A DNA stretch of 64,000 nucleotides from Chrysomallon squamiferum (Eukaryota; Mollusca; Gastropoda; Neomphalida; Peltospiridae). Positions 25,000 through 37,345 of this stretch are shown here, piece after piece. The first letter of the stretch is position 1, and each line of letters starts with the position of its first letter. A program made the translations under genes and the position numbers. The notes under the pieces are model-generated. The model had not been told where the DNA came from. It did no database searches and was given only the letters and a program-made list of their open reading frames with translations. The stretch is from positions 16,360,647 through 16,424,646 of the forward strand of contig CM022678.1 in assembly GCA_012295275.1 (NCBI GenBank), in the 5' to 3' direction.

Positions 25000-25643
25000 G
25001 TAAAAGTAATATTTTTAAAATACTTAACCTTTAGTCTGTGTAATTCATCTGATGTACAGGGAAATCATAGAAGTAAAAGTAATATTTTTAAAATACTTAA
25101 CCTTTAGTCTGTGTAATTCATCTGATGTACAGAGAAATCATAGAAGTAAAAGTAATATTTTTAAAATACTTAACCTTTGGTCTGTGTAATTCATCTGATG
25201 TACAGGGAAATCATAGAAGTAAAAGTAATATTTTTAAAATACTTAACCTTTAGTCTGTGTAATTCATCTGATGTACAGAGAAATCGTAGAAGTAAAAGTA
25301 ATATTTTTAAAATACTTAACCTTTAGTCTGTGTAATTCATCTGATGTACAGGGAAATCGTAGAAGTAAAAGTAATATTTTTAAAATACTTAACCTTTAGT
25401 CTGTGTAATTCATCTGATGTACAGGGAAATCATAGAAGTAAAAGTAATATTTTAAAAATACTTAACCTTTAGTCTGTGTAATTCATCTGATGTACAGAGA
25501 AATCATAGAAGTAAAAGTAATATTTTTAAAATACTTAACCTTTAGTCTGTGTAATTCATCTGATGTACAGGGAAATCATAGAAGTAAAAGTAATATTTTT
25601 AAAATAGTTAACCTTTAATCTGATTATGTCACTTCAAATTTAT
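24987..25643 (+). repeat. 73-bp minisatellite made of the exon-17 end and its donor (9 copies)
   Basis: Copies start at 24987, 25060, 25133, 25206, 25279, 25352, 25425, 25498 and 25571, exactly 73 bases apart. Each contains GGAAATCATAGAA|GTAAAAG (G/A and A/G variants) and ends with TTCATCTGATGTACAG. So every unit has both a 5' splice site copied from exon 17 and a CAG that resembles a 3' splice site. The copies are nearly identical, so the expansion or homogenisation is recent. Confidence 0.97.
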
Positions 25644-25842
25644 ATATCTAAATTAATACTAATTCTTTAGTTTTACCTCATTGTATGGAAAATGTAATTT
25701 ACCTATGACTGCGTTAATCTTTTAAATTATTTATCGTAATTTTTTTCTTTTTTTTTTCATTTTCATTCTCATTTATATTCATTATCACAGTATTCATGAT
25801 TTTACTTGTACATCAGTTTTAATTTTTAATTTTTTTTTTCAG

Positions 25843-25937
25843 AAACTTCAGATTCAGGAAGAAAGAAAGAGTTGAGAAAACAAGAACCCCTCAAAGAACG
25901 ACACTTACCAATCGAAGATGTGGAAACTTTAGGTTGA
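25843..25937 (+). CDS. Sulf1: Sulf exon 18: C-terminus and stop
   Basis: Acceptor TTTTTTTTTTCAG after a T-run. It encodes residues 808-838, basic and hydrophilic (SGRKKELRKQEPLKERHL), ending DVETLG and TGA at 25935. The extreme C-terminus is poorly conserved in Sulfs, so the call rests on phase and splice site. Confidence 0.85.
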
Positions 25938-26050
25938 ATGACGATTTAAGTCAAACAACAGTGTCATTGCTTCTGTTGTGCATTTATCAATTTGGTGCTG
26001 GATTATGTTAACTTTCAAAGCATAACAAACACAACTCTGGTTACAAACTG

Positions 26051-26347
26051 ATGGTGCTTTTCAAATAGTCTCTTTTAAACTTCAAATCAAAGAAAAAAGA
26101 TTTTAATTAATCAGAGGAAAAAAAAAAAGAAAACTTTTACTTAACAGTTATGATGGAAAGAAGTATTATGGTGCTTTTCAAATAGTCTTAAACTTCAAAT
26201 CAAAAGAAAAAAGATTTTAATCAAAGGAAAAATAAGAAAGATTTTACTTAACATTTATGATGGTGCTTTTCAAATAGTCTTTTAAACTTCAAATTCAAAT
26301 CAAAAGAAAAAAAGATTTTAATCAAAGGAAAAAAGAAAAAGTTTATT
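26051..26347 (+). repeat. Three tandem copies of a roughly 110-bp 3'-UTR segment
   Basis: The ordered segments ATGGTGCTTTTCAAATAGTC, TTTTAAACTTCAAATCAAA, GATTTTAATCA and ACTTAACATTTATGATGG occur three times. A fourth dispersed copy lies at about 40177-40291. Confidence 0.85.
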
Positions 26348-28099
26348 TAACATTTTGATGAAAGAAATGTAACGAAGATAATGCTGGTCAAAAATTGACA
26401 GTGATTTTTACATTTTTTGTTTTCCTTTAAACCAGGCAAGAAAAACAGATTATTAATTTGCATTTTGATGTCATGAACAAAGCATTTGTCATCCATTGGA
26501 AGTGTTTTTGAAAGATTTTTATTTTGGTGAAAAGGAACTACTCTTTTCTAAATTGACATATATCTTCTGTATTTTGATATTGGTTATTATGTGTAAGAAA
26601 AAACAAAAACAGTTGGATTCGATCTCACAGAAGATGGATGTTTATAAGAATATGATTCATGTGTAATTTATGTTACTGGATGAAATGCAGAAAGAATGTA
26701 TTGTAATATTTTCCTGTACAGGCATTATGAGCCTTTTGTGTTCAGCTGATTTGATTACTTAAGAAATATGTGAATCTTTGCTTTTGGTAAAAAGATGTGA
26801 AATGTTTAGTTTAGGTAAAACAGGGCATAAATATTTTTTTAGTATATACAAATAATGTGTGAAAGGTGTACATTATTTTTGTGTCTCTAAAAATCATAAA
26901 ATTGCATTAATAACTTTTAAAATGTTTAAAAATGTGAGAGAAGACATACATTTTTAGTTCATTTAAAATAAAATAAAAATATACTGAGAACGTTTAATTA
27001 TATAAAAAATATGAATTTCTAGTTTTAAAAAACATTAAAAGCTGACAGTAGGAAAAAGACTTAAAACATTTCAATATTTTTGAAATAAGAATTAGATAAT
27101 TTTCATATAAAAATCTAAAAAGGATATTAAAAAATAATATTTATAAATGATTTCACTGTAGGTAAAAAAGAAAAAGACATTAATAATTTTTATTGTATGT
27201 AAAAACTTAAACCTTTTTAGTGTCCCTGAAATCCAAATAACATTAACAGACTTAAGTTTCCTTTTGTATCTATATGAACTAATGTGTAAGATTGATGTGA
27301 CTGAATGTTCATAGATATCATGATGAAAATTCTAAGCAATCGGTCAATATATTGTTTAATGATTATATTCATTAAATGAATGAATACTGAGCAGAAATAT
27401 ACAAAATTCGATTTTTGTTTTAATTTTAAACTGATCAGATATTATTTAATTAATCGCATAAGAATTTGCTTAATGCATATTGAGGAAAGTTAACAAGAAA
27501 TAATACTAATTTACAATAAGTTTTAAAAATCACCTTTTAGTATTTATATTCTTTTTAAATGTTAATAAATATTCAAGACACTTCATCCTATCTACAATAG
27601 TCAAATATGAAAGTCAAAAGAAGTATTATTGGTATTTTTAAAACGGTCACATTTTCGAAGTAATTCTTTATTAAAATTTGGTTGTGAAATTTCTGTTTCT
27701 TATTAAGAATTTCTTACAGTGAAAACGAGCATACTGAGACAAAGTTAATGAATATTCAAAGTCTTAATGAATATTCATGTAGTTGTGTAGTAAGATGTAT
27801 TTTATGAGATACTGCCCTATTGATGTGCTTGTTGCTTGATATTACAAAGTGTTCAGATTAATAGTTCAGCATCCATCCTATCTACATGATCTCTTTGTCA
27901 TATGAACTAAGTGTATTGTTGTTATTATGTATTATAATTGCTGTATATTTGTTTTGCTTTGTATAGAAAACATGTTTGTTAGATCTTCAAAATGCTGTCA
28001 TGTAATTCATTTTTCAAAACGAAAAAGAAGACTTAAAATAACCCAGGGTATTAAAAAAGATGGCTAATGTTAATTACAGCAAAGTGTTTATAAATAAAT

Positions 28100-28260
28100 A
28101 AATTGTTTTTAGTCTGAACAATACTTCTCATCATTATTCATAGTTATTCATTTATCTTTCATTCAGTATTTTATTAATTGCTGAAGATAATGTGATAAAC
28201 AAATAATATTAATTAGAAATTTTGATATTCATGTTTTATATTATGATTTCAGTTACAACT
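28100..28260 (+). repeat. Dispersed box shared with the proline-rich family 3' regions
   Basis: TTATTCATAGTTATTCAT, then TTTTGATATTCATGTTTTA, matches 48579-48715 (+), 60550-60670 (+) and 63720-63865 (-). It links the DNA downstream of Sulf to the duplicated units. Confidence 0.75.
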
Positions 28261-28594
28261 TTTTTGTTCGTATTTATTTTTTTTCTAATGCCATTAATTT
28301 TCATATTGTTTTCATTTAAAAGAGTTGATATTGTTTTTGTAAACTGGAAATATTATTCTCTCTCCATTATTCATTTTCAACCATTCAGTGATTGATTCTG
28401 TAAGCTTGGTAATTGCTTTCAGTTATTATTTTTTGGCTAATACACTTTCATTAATGCACAGGTTTTCAGTTTTTAAATATTTATTAAAAAAAAAAAAAAA
28501 AAAATGATGCGTTTTTGTTATTCATTGCATGTTGGGTATTTTGAATCATTAAAATATAGTTGTTTTTTTTAGTTTTTTATTTTTTTAGTTTTTT

Positions 28595-28811
28595 CACACG
28601 TCATTCAGTTTTAGTTCTGTTCTTGGCAATGCAAAGTGTTTTCACTTGCTTGTTCTAAGAATGATTATAACTATTTTCTGTAGAAGACTGCTCTGTATTT
28701 TGTATGTGTGAAAATGTAAAACACTCAACATTTGAAGTGAAATAGATTGTTTAATGATATTTGGCTTTTGTGTAAATAATATTGCAGGACAGTAGGAGAC
28801 ATTAGACATTA
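28595..28811. repeat. Arm of an inverted duplication with 50560-50800
   Basis: About 215 bases, including TTCTTGGCAATGCAAAGTG and TAATATTGCAGGACAGTAGG, recur in reverse complement at 50560-50800 with scattered differences. At 28811 the arm is interrupted by the transposon that follows. Confidence 0.85.
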
Positions 28812-29511
28812 CAGTATTCCCTCGCTATTCGCGGGGGTTACGTTCTTTACCCCCCCGCAAATAGCGAAAAACCGCGAATATTGGATGCAGTTTTAAAACG
28901 TCTATTATGAGATTATATATGGTACTAAATGCTTCCCAAACACTTTCTAAAGACACTCTTACTCATTAATACAGTAATAATGTAGTAATATTGCATGCAG
29001 TTACGTATTTCACTAATGTAGTAATGATAATGTAAACACATTTTAATTTTGTACTGAAACAATATTTTAATCAGAAAGAAACGTAAGTGCAGGAGGACAG
29101 TAACACCGCATAGCATAGTTACCCATACTGTATTACTGTACCGTAAAGTAATTTTCTATGCGTAGAACATATGTATTAGAATTGACAGAAAGTGGAACAA
29201 ATTTAAAGGCAAACAGACAGATAAATACAGTACGCACAGTTCAGGTAATAATAATACAATTCAGTAATAATATGCAGTCAGCCAATAGCAGCCCAGCCAT
29301 TGTTCGATGAAGACGTCAATCGATAAAAACTGCTCGAGAGAGTAAATACAGACATACCCTCGAAAAGTCTCTATGACCTACAAAAACCCGGTTTTTCCGA
29401 GCATTTGTTTTTATGGCGTTATGACGCTAGCCTGGTATCCCAGCATTCGATGCGATAGGGTTAAGAGCCTAACCAGCGAATAGGGAACCGCGAACAGGTG
29501 AGGGTATACTG
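28812..29511. mobile_element. Non-autonomous pogo/Tigger-like transposon (about 700 bp)
   Basis: The left end CAGTATTCCCTCGCTATTCG and the reverse-complemented right end CAGTATACCCTCACCTGTTC form terminal inverted repeats of the pogo/Tigger type, flanked by TA on both sides (28810-28811 and 29512-29513). No transposase frame remains inside, so it is a MITE-like deletion derivative. Confidence 0.85.
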
Positions 29512-29545
29512 TACATGTCTTTTCATTTTATTTCTTTTGTTGTCC

Positions 29546-29590
<45 letters not shown>

Positions 29591-29609
29591 TTTTTTAATT
29601 ATTATGCTA

Positions 29610-29659
<50 letters not shown>

Positions 29660-29937
29660 GGTAAATAATGGGAAAAAAATTGGTTTACCGTATCAGACTT
29701 CTACAGGCAAATTCTTTCTTTTTTACATTATTGTTTTCATTATTAGTGTTACAGATTTGAATATATTAATCTTTCTTCTTATTATTATATCCACTATTTT
29801 TATAATTTTAATAAATTTGTATGGATATACAAAATGCTTATTTAGAATTATAGAAGAAAAAAATAATTTGAATAATTAGACATTTTTATATTTAATATTC
29901 ACTTTAAACTTTCAATTATCACTTTCTTACATACTTC

Positions 29938-29988
<51 letters not shown>

Positions 29989-30432
29989 TTAAATGTTGTT
30001 GCTGTCATTCATATTTCTTTCTTCTAATAACTTAATTTTCATTATACTTCAGGATCTGTATTAGATATTATTTGTTTCTGCATTCATATATAAAGATCTA
30101 AGCGTAGAGACGTAATAATAAAAATGATCTGATCTGTGGAAACCTTTGCCTAAAATTTTAACCGTAAAGATATTGCATCTTGCTGCTGTGTTTGCGACTA
30201 ACACGTAAAAAACATCTGACCTTTGTCATTTACATATCCGGGTTCAGACTTCCGACTGCCAGCCAAACACCGAATATTCACTCAACAATCGGCCGGTTCC
30301 GCAATGTAATTATTTAGAGTTATCTTACCATTCGGCGAATCATCCTCACTTCCGATGACTCGATTCAATAATTCATTGCACTAAATAAATTATTCATATA
30401 AAAAGACTGCATTCAAAAATGTAAAGGACAAC
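29512..30432 (+). other. Upstream region of locus A, shared with 58.0-58.5 kb
   Basis: It contains (ATT)n at 29549-29587 and 29941-29987 and a T-run of over 40 at 29611-29656. Stretches such as AGATTTGAATATAT, AATTATAGAAGAAAA, CATATATAAAGA and GCTGCTGTGTTTG recur in order at 58020-58540 in the same orientation. CATATAAAAAG at 30395-30405 is a TATA-like sequence about 30-40 bases before the ATGAAG at 30433. Confidence 0.6.
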
Positions 30433-30928
30433 ATGAAGGTAAGTTCTGCTTGAATACATGTAAAGTGAAGATACTTGAAACTAGGCGAAGTCTACATTAC
30501 AAGCTCGGGCGGGCAGAACTAAATCGTAAAATTATTCTTTATGGTTATTAAGTAATTTTTATCAAACCAGAAAGCATAAAATTAAAATTCTTTTATTTTT
30601 CTAGTATTAGTGTTAAATATAGAAAAGTAATTCTTATCTTCTTCGTTGGTTCTCAAACAATTTGTTTTATAATAGTTTTTCCTTTTTCATTTCTTACATC
30701 CTTGTTTTTAAAAAATATAACTGTCACTATTTCAGAGAGCACAACTTAGCATAAACAATAAATATAATGAAACACTCATTATACTTCTAATAACAAACCA
30801 ACTTAGATCAATAAACATTAGTGAAAACTCGTCAGCGTGACATTTAACAGAAACAGACAATTTATAACCCGGCACTGTCATAAGGAAAAGTTTAGTTATT
30901 AAGTATAAACAATAAACAGAAACAAAAA

Positions 30929-30963
<35 letters not shown>

Positions 30964-30998
30964 TTTAATTTCCGATGACCCGCCCTATTCTGCTACAG

Positions 30999-31028
30999 GA
31001 CCTCGAGCACTCGAGCATGAATATCCAA
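30999..31028 (+). pseudogene. Locus A exon with lost 3' splice site (DPPYSATG type)
   Basis: The homologous exon (as at 34502) would start at 30975, but the acceptor CAG|G is changed to CCG|A. An internal GCTACAG|GA offers a substitute acceptor, leaving 30 bases in phase 1-1 (PRALEHEYP) before GTAGGT. The full 54-base form would read DPPYSATGPRALEHEYP. Confidence 0.45.
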
Positions 31029-31561
31029 GTAGGTTTTAAAATAATTTCGAACTGGAGAACTATTCATTTTTTTTTATATACCTCCTGCAAGAAGAGAATA
31101 AATCTGAAGACGCTTGAAACTTGGCGAAGTCGCCATTAATAAAACGTTTATTAAAAGCTCGGGCAGGCAGAACTAAATCGTGAAATTATTGTTATTTGTT
31201 TTAACCTTTTATCGAACCAGAAAGCACATAATCAAACTTCGTTTATTTTTCTAGTATTTAGTGTCAAATAAAGAAAATTCACTTTTATCTTTTTGTTTTT
31301 TTCTCGAACATTCATTTTCTTTTCTTTTTTTCTTAACTTTCTTACTTCCCTGTTTTTATAGAAATTTATCTGCTATGAAATTAGTTGTTTTCATTTATTT
31401 TATCTACGTTCGTCTTCATGATTTCGTAATTTACATATTTTGTCATTGATACCTCTATCGACAAAAGAATTTGTAAACACAATGTAGTGAATATCTTTAG
31501 CTTCAGATGTAATTGTTTAAACACAAAATTAATAATAATAATAATAATAATACATTTTTAG

Positions 31562-31663
31562 TTACTTCAGACTTGCGACCATCCAGTCCTCGTGTTCCAG
31601 TAGACAACACATCAGATAAACCAAACCCACCCCGACCAGAAGACCCGTGTTTTGTTTCACCAG
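31562..31663 (+). CDS. Locus A exon, TSDLRPSSP type (copy 1)
   Basis: Acceptor TTTTTAG, donor CCAG|GTATCA; 102 bases, phase 1-1. It encodes TSDLRPSSPRVPVDNTSDK and NPPRPEDPCFVSP: proline-rich and charged, with no cysteine framework apart from one Cys and no membrane segment. An in-frame (AAT)n tract directly precedes the acceptor. Confidence 0.55.
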
Positions 31664-32353
31664 GTATCAAAGTTTTATGCTTCTGTGAGTTGACACGGAC
31701 TATTTTATTTCTTCATGGGCAAATGCAATTTTCTGTGGAGCAAAGACATCGTACTAATTATAAAAATAATTTAAATTATTGTTGTTGTTGTTCTTTCTTG
31801 TTGCTGTTTCTCCTTTGGGTTTTTACAGGTTTTTTGTTTTGATGTTTTTTGTTGGGTTTTTTGTTGTTGGTTTTTTTTTTGGTTGTTTTTTGTATTATTT
31901 TGTAAATGAATTCATTGTACTTCATCAACTTACTCTTCTTTTCTGTTCATTTTTGAAATTAGTTCTTTTCATCTACTTCCGTCTTCATTATTTCGTAATT
32001 TACGCTTTTTGACATTGTTATATCTATCGACAAAACAATTTTTAAACTAAACGTAGCGAATGCCTTTAGATTAAAATATATTCCTTTGTCTTGTGTGAAA
32101 AGCATATTTATTACAATTGTGATAGAATTTTTTTTAGTATAAGCAATAAACATAATGAAACATTCATTACACGTTAAAGAACAAACAAACTTAGCTAAAT
32201 ACACACTTGTGTAACTTGTCAATGTGATAATTAACAGAACGATACAGTTTATAATCTGGTAATATCACAAGAGAAAATTTTGTATGTTAAGTATAAACAA
32301 AAATATAAATAAACACAAAATTAATAATAATAATAGCACATGTTTAATTTCAG

Positions 32354-32383
32354 ATATTGAATGCAAAATGGCAGATGAAGAAG
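32354..32383 (+). CDS. Locus A micro-exon, DIECKMADEE type (copy 1)
   Basis: Acceptor AATTTCAG, donor GAAG|GTAAGT; 30 bases, phase 1-1, acidic product. The second copy is at 36317. Short length makes it uncertain, but both copies keep splice sites and phase. Confidence 0.5.
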
Positions 32384-32940
32384 GTAAGTATGAATCTATC
32401 ATAGGTAGGTTTTAAAGTAATTTCGATCTGGATAAATATTCATTTCTCATCTACGTAACAAACGTAAACTGAAGACACTTGAAACTTGGTGAAGTCGCTA
32501 TTAATAAAACCTCTATTAAATGCTCGGGCAGGCAGAACTAAATCGTGAAATTCTAGGTTATGGTTTTAAGTAATTTTTTATCGAACCAGAAAGCACATAA
32601 TCAAAATTCATTTATTTTTCTAGTTTTAGTGTCAAATAAAGAAAATTCACTTTTATCTTTTTGTTTTTTTCTCGAACATTCTTTATCTTTCCATTTTCTT
32701 TCGTAAATTTATTACTTCCCTGTTTTTACAAAAATGTATCTGATATGAAATTAGTTGTTTTCCTTGATTTTATCTACGTCCGTCTTCATGATTTCGTAAA
32801 TTACACATTTTCTCATTGGTATATCCATCGACAAAATAATTTGTAAATAAAAGTAAGTGAATTCCTTTAGCTTAAGATGTAACTGTTTAAACACAAAATT
32901 AATAATAATAATAATAATAATAATAATGATACATTTTTAG

Positions 32941-33042
32941 TTACTTCAGACTTGCGACCATCCAGTCCTCTTGTTGCAGTAGAGAACACATCAAATAAAC
33001 GAAACCCACCCCGACCAGAAGACCTGCGTGTTGTTTCACCAG
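32941..33042 (+). CDS. Locus A exon, TSDLRPSSP type (copy 2)
   Basis: Acceptor TTTTTAG, donor CCAG|GTATCT; 102 bases, phase 1-1. It encodes TSDLRPSSPLVAVENTSNK and NPPRPEDLRVVSP. It differs from copy 1 at about ten bases, most of them amino-acid changing, while keeping length, frame and splice sites. Confidence 0.55.
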
Positions 33043-33391
33043 GTATCTAAGTTTTATTGCTTCTGTGAGTTGACACAGACTATTTTATTTCTTCATAGGC
33101 ATATTAGCGTAAATGCAATTTTCTGTGCAGCAAAGGCATTGTACTAATTATATAAATAAGTATGTCATATAAACTAGTTTTATTTCCAGTTCATCAGCTT
33201 TCTTTTCTTTTCGATTCATTTTCAATTTACTTTTCACTTATTTTATCTACTTCCGAAATTTTGTAATTTACTCTTTTTGATATTTTTCTATCTACCGTAA
33301 AGTGATTTATAAACTAAACTTCGTGAATGCCTTTAGATTAAAATATATTCGTTTATCCTCTGTGAAAAGCATAATTATTACAATTGTAATA

Positions 33392-33422
<31 letters not shown>

Positions 33423-33705
33423 CCATTATGAAGTTCTCATTACACTTTAAAAAAGAAACCAGCTTAGTTAATTAAATATTAGTTAATATTTGTCAACTTG
33501 ATAATTAATATACAATTTATAATCCGGTACTCTCATAGAAAAGGTTTAGTTTATTAAGTATAAACAATAAAGATGAATAAGTATTACTTAGAACCTGTCA
33601 TCTTACAGTTAACAGAAACAGACGTTTCATAAGGAAAAATGTAGTTATAAAAAGACACATTAATAAACATAAAATTAAGAATAATAATTACAATAAATAC
33701 TACAG

Positions 33706-33744
33706 GACCAGTTTCCAGACGATCAGGCAAGCATAAACGTAAAC
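33706..33744 (+). CDS. Locus A exon, PVSRRSGKHKRK type (short form)
   Basis: Acceptor ACTACAG, donor AAAC|GTAGGT; 39 bases, phase 1-1, strongly basic. It corresponds to the 3' part of the exon at 34502; the acceptor corresponds to the internal CTACAG of that exon. Confidence 0.5.
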
Positions 33745-34455
33745 GTAGGTTTTGAAATAATTTTGATCTGGAGAAATATTTACTGTTTATGTACATCCTG
33801 CAGGAAGAGAGGTAGTCTGAAGAGATTTGAAACTCGGCGAAGTCGCCATTAATAAAACTTTTACTAAAAGCCCGGGCAGGCAGAACTAAATCGTGAAATT
33901 ATTGCTTTTGGTTTTAAGTAATTTTTATCCACCAAAAAGCACATAAATAAAAATTCATTTATTTTTCTACTATTAGTTTCAAATAAAGAAAATTCATTTT
34001 TATCTTTTTGTTTTTTTCTCGAACGTTCTCTTTTTTTTCCTTTTTTCTTAACTGGTTTACTTTCTTGCTTTTATATGAAATTGGTTGTTTTCATGAATTT
34101 TATCTACTTCGGTCTTCATGATTTCGTAATTTACACATTTTATCATTGATACATGTATCGACAAAAGAGTTTGAAAACGTCCTAAATTTTTTACGTCCTT
34201 GTATTTTTAAAAAAGCTGTCTCCTATGAAAAATGTAACTGTCACTATTTCAGAGAGCAAAAGTTAGCATAAACCATAAATATAATGAAAGATTCTTTACA
34301 CTTTCATTCAATAAAAAACCAACTTAGATAAATAAACATTAGTCAAAACTCGTCAACGTGACATTTAACAGAAACAGACAATTTATAACCCGGTACTGTC
34401 ATAAGGAAAAATATTGTGATATTAAGTATAAACAATAAACACAAATAAACACAAA

Positions 34456-34488
<33 letters not shown>

Positions 34489-34501
34489 CGTTTAATTTCA
34501 G

Positions 34502-34564
34502 GTGACCCGCCTTATTCTGCTACAGGACCAGTTTCCCGACGATCACGCAAGCCCAAACGTAAAG
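34502..34564 (+). CDS. Locus A exon, DPPYSATGPVSRRS type (long form)
   Basis: Acceptor AATTTCAG, donor AAAG|GTAGGT; 63 bases, phase 1-1. It encodes DPPYSATGPVSRRSRKPKRK. The internal GCTACAG is an in-phase alternative acceptor that would give the short form, 24 bases less. Confidence 0.55.
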
Positions 34565-36316
34565 GTAGGTTTTAAAATAATTTTCATCTGGAGAAATATC
34601 AAATTTTTTTTATATACGTCCTGCCGGAAGAGAGGTAGTCTGAAGATACTTGAAACTCGGCGAAGTCGCCATTAATAAAACATTTATTAAAAGCTCGGGC
34701 AGGTAGAACTAAATCGTGAAATTATAGTTTATGGTTTTAAGTAATTTTTATCTAACCAGAAAGCACATAAATTAAAATTCATATATTTTTCTAGTATTTA
34801 GTGTCAAATAAGAAAAATTCATTAGTACTAGGCATCGTACTAATTATACAAATAAATATGTTATTTAAATTAGTTTTATTTCCAGTTCATCAGTTTTCTT
34901 TTCTTTTCGATTCATTTTTGATTTAGTTTTCATTTATTTCATCTATTTCTGTCTTCATTATTTTGTAATCTACGCTTTTTGATATTGTTATATCTATCGT
35001 AAAATGATTTTTAAACTAAACATAGTGAATGCCTTTAGATTAAAATATATTCGTTTATCCTGCGTGAAAAGCATAGTTATTATAATTGTAATAAGTTTGT
35101 ATAAACAATAAACATAACGAAGTACTCATTACACTTTAAACAAGAAACCAGCTTAGTAAATTAATTATTAGTTAAAATCCGTCAACGTGATAATTAATAA
35201 ACAATTTATAATCCGGTAGCTTAGTAAATTAATTATTAGTTAAAATCCGTCAACGTGATAATTAATATACAATTTATAATCCGGTACTGTCATAGAAAAT
35301 ATTTAGTTTATTAAGTATAAAAACAAACATGATTAAATATTGCTTAGAGCCTGTCATCTTACAGTTAACAGAAACAGACAATGCCTAAAGAAATTTTTTA
35401 TTAAAAGCTTGGGCAGGCAGAACTATATCGTGAAATTATTGTTTTTGGTTTTAAGTAATTTTTATCCAACCAGAAAGCCCGTAATCAAAATGCATTTATT
35501 TTTCTAGTATTTTGTGTCCAAAAAGAGAAGAAAATTCACTTTTATCTTCTCGTTTAGTTACGAACGTTATTTTCCCCTTAATATTTGACCTCCTTGTTTT
35601 TATAAAAAGGTATGTGCTATCAGAGTTTTGTGCTCCTGTGTTTTGACGCAGCCTATCGTATTTCTTCATGGGCCAGATTAGCGCAAATGCAATTTTCTGT
35701 GGAGCAAAGGCATCGTATTAATTACAAAAATAATTTAAAGTATTATTACTATTATTATTATTGTTATTGTTGTTGTTGTTGTTGTTGTTGTTTTTCCTTT
35801 GATTTTTTGGTTTTTTATTTATTTATTTTTTTTATTTTTTTTTTTGGTTATTTTTTGTATGTTTTTGCAAATGAATTTATTGTAGTTCATGAACTTACTC
35901 TTCTTTTCAGTTCATTTTTGAAATTAGTTGTTTTCATTTACTTCCGTCTTCATTATTTCGTAATTTAAACTTTTTGATATTGTTTTATCTATGGACAAAA
36001 TAATGTTTAAACTAAACGTAGTGATTGCCTTTACATTAAAATGTATTCCTTTATCCTGTGTGAAAAGCATAGTTATTACAATTGTGATACAAAATTTAGT
36101 ATAAGCAATAAACATAATGAAACACTCATTACAAGTTAAAGAACAAACCAACTTAGATAAATAAACATTTGTGAAAACTTGTCAGTGTGATAATTAAGAG
36201 AACGATACAGTTTATAATCTGGTAATATTACAAGAAACTTTGTTGTCTATTAAGTCTAAACAAAAATATAAATAAACACAAAATTAACAATAATAATACC
36301 ACATGTCTAATTTCAG

Positions 36317-36346
36317 ATATTGAATGGAAAATTGCCGATGAACAAA
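36317..36346 (+). CDS. Locus A micro-exon, DIEWKIADEQ type (copy 2)
   Basis: Acceptor AATTTCAG, donor CAAA|GTAAGT; 30 bases, phase 1-1. The unit before it (around 35600) has lost its TSDLRPSSP exon: the intron flanks are present but the 102-base exon is missing. Confidence 0.5.
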
Positions 36347-37345
36347 GTAAGTATCAATCTGTAATAGGTAGGTTTAAAGTAATTTCGATCTGGATAAATA
36401 TTCATTTTTATCTACGTAAGATATGTAAACTGAAGACACTTGAAACTTGGTGAAGTCGCTATTAATAAAACTTTATTAAATGCCCTGGCAGGCAGAACTA
36501 AATCGTGAAATTATTGTTTTTGATTTTAAGTAATTTTTATCCAACCAGAAAGCACATAATCAAAATGCATTTATTTTTCTAGTATTTAGTGTCAAATAAG
36601 GAAAATTCACTTTTATTTTCTTGTTTATTTCGGGAACGTTATTTTTTCCCCTTAATATTTTACCTCCTTGTTTTTATAAAAGGTATGTGCTATCAGAGTT
36701 TTATGCTTCTGTGAGCTGACACAGACTATTGTATTTCTTCATGGGCCAGATTAGCGCAAATACAATTTTCTGTGTAGCAAAGGCATCGTACTAATTACAT
36801 AAATAAATACGTCATTTGAATTAGTTTTATTTCCAGTTCATCAGCTTTCTTTTCTTCTCGATTCATTCTTAATTTAGTTGTTTTCAGTGATTTTATCTAC
36901 TTCGGTCTTCATCATTTTGTAGTTTCGCTTTTTGATATTATTATATCTATCGTAAAATGATGTTTAAACCAAACGTAGTGAATGCCTTTACATTAATATA
37001 TATTCGTTTATCCTGCATTAAAAGCATAGTTATTACAATTGTAATAAGTTTGCATAAACAATAAACATAATGAAGTACTCATATTACTTTAAACAAGAAA
37101 CCAGCTTAGTTAATTAAATATTAGTTAAAATCCGTCAACGTGAAAATTCGGTACAGTCATAGAAAAAAATTAGTTTATTAAGTATAAACAATAAACATGA
37201 ATAAATATTACTTAGAACCTGTCATCTTGACAGTTAACAGAAGCAGACAATACCTAAGAAAAATGTTGTATTATGTATTATTATGTATAAAAAGACACAT
37301 TAATAAACATAAAATTAAGAATAATAATTATAATAAATTCTGCAG

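Larger units (their letters stand above)
8168..25937 (+). other. Sulf1: Sulf gene: extracellular heparan-sulfate 6-O-endosulfatase (17 coding exons plus one extra exon)
   Basis: The seventeen exons listed below join in phase to 838 codons plus stop (870 with the extra exon at 22511). Vertebrate SULF1 and SULF2 are close to 870. Family knowledge: Sulfs are secreted or cell-surface enzymes that remove 6-O-sulfate groups from intact heparan-sulfate chains and so tune growth-factor signalling. Seen in order: signal peptide (about residues 1-25), LTDDQD metal-binding segment (55-60), CCPSR formylglycine motif (Cys92), [15 protein letters not shown], the basic Lys/Arg-rich hydrophilic region (about 455-700), then a C-terminal domain with paired cysteines, HWRTPP and NNNTYWCLRT. 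All introns obey GT-AG except the GC donor after exon 14. The genome apparently has at least one Sulf; a distinct Sulf1/Sulf2 pair is a vertebrate feature, so the symbol is by homology only. Confidence 0.96.
25938..28811 (+). other. Sulf 3' UTR and downstream AT-rich DNA
   Basis: No further coding exon is seen. AATAAA-type signals occur near 26968 and 28092, either of which could end the transcript; the choice cannot be made from sequence. The stretch includes the triple repeat at 26051 and segments that reappear, inverted or direct, in the accessory region (28100-28260 and 28595-28811). Confidence 0.5.

Noticed and set aside
24987-25643. Series of true 13-nt micro-exons in the 73-bp array
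   Set aside because: The signals are present in each unit, but 60-base introns and 13-base exons by pure duplication are better explained as decoys until junction reads exist. Kept as a finding, not annotated as exons.
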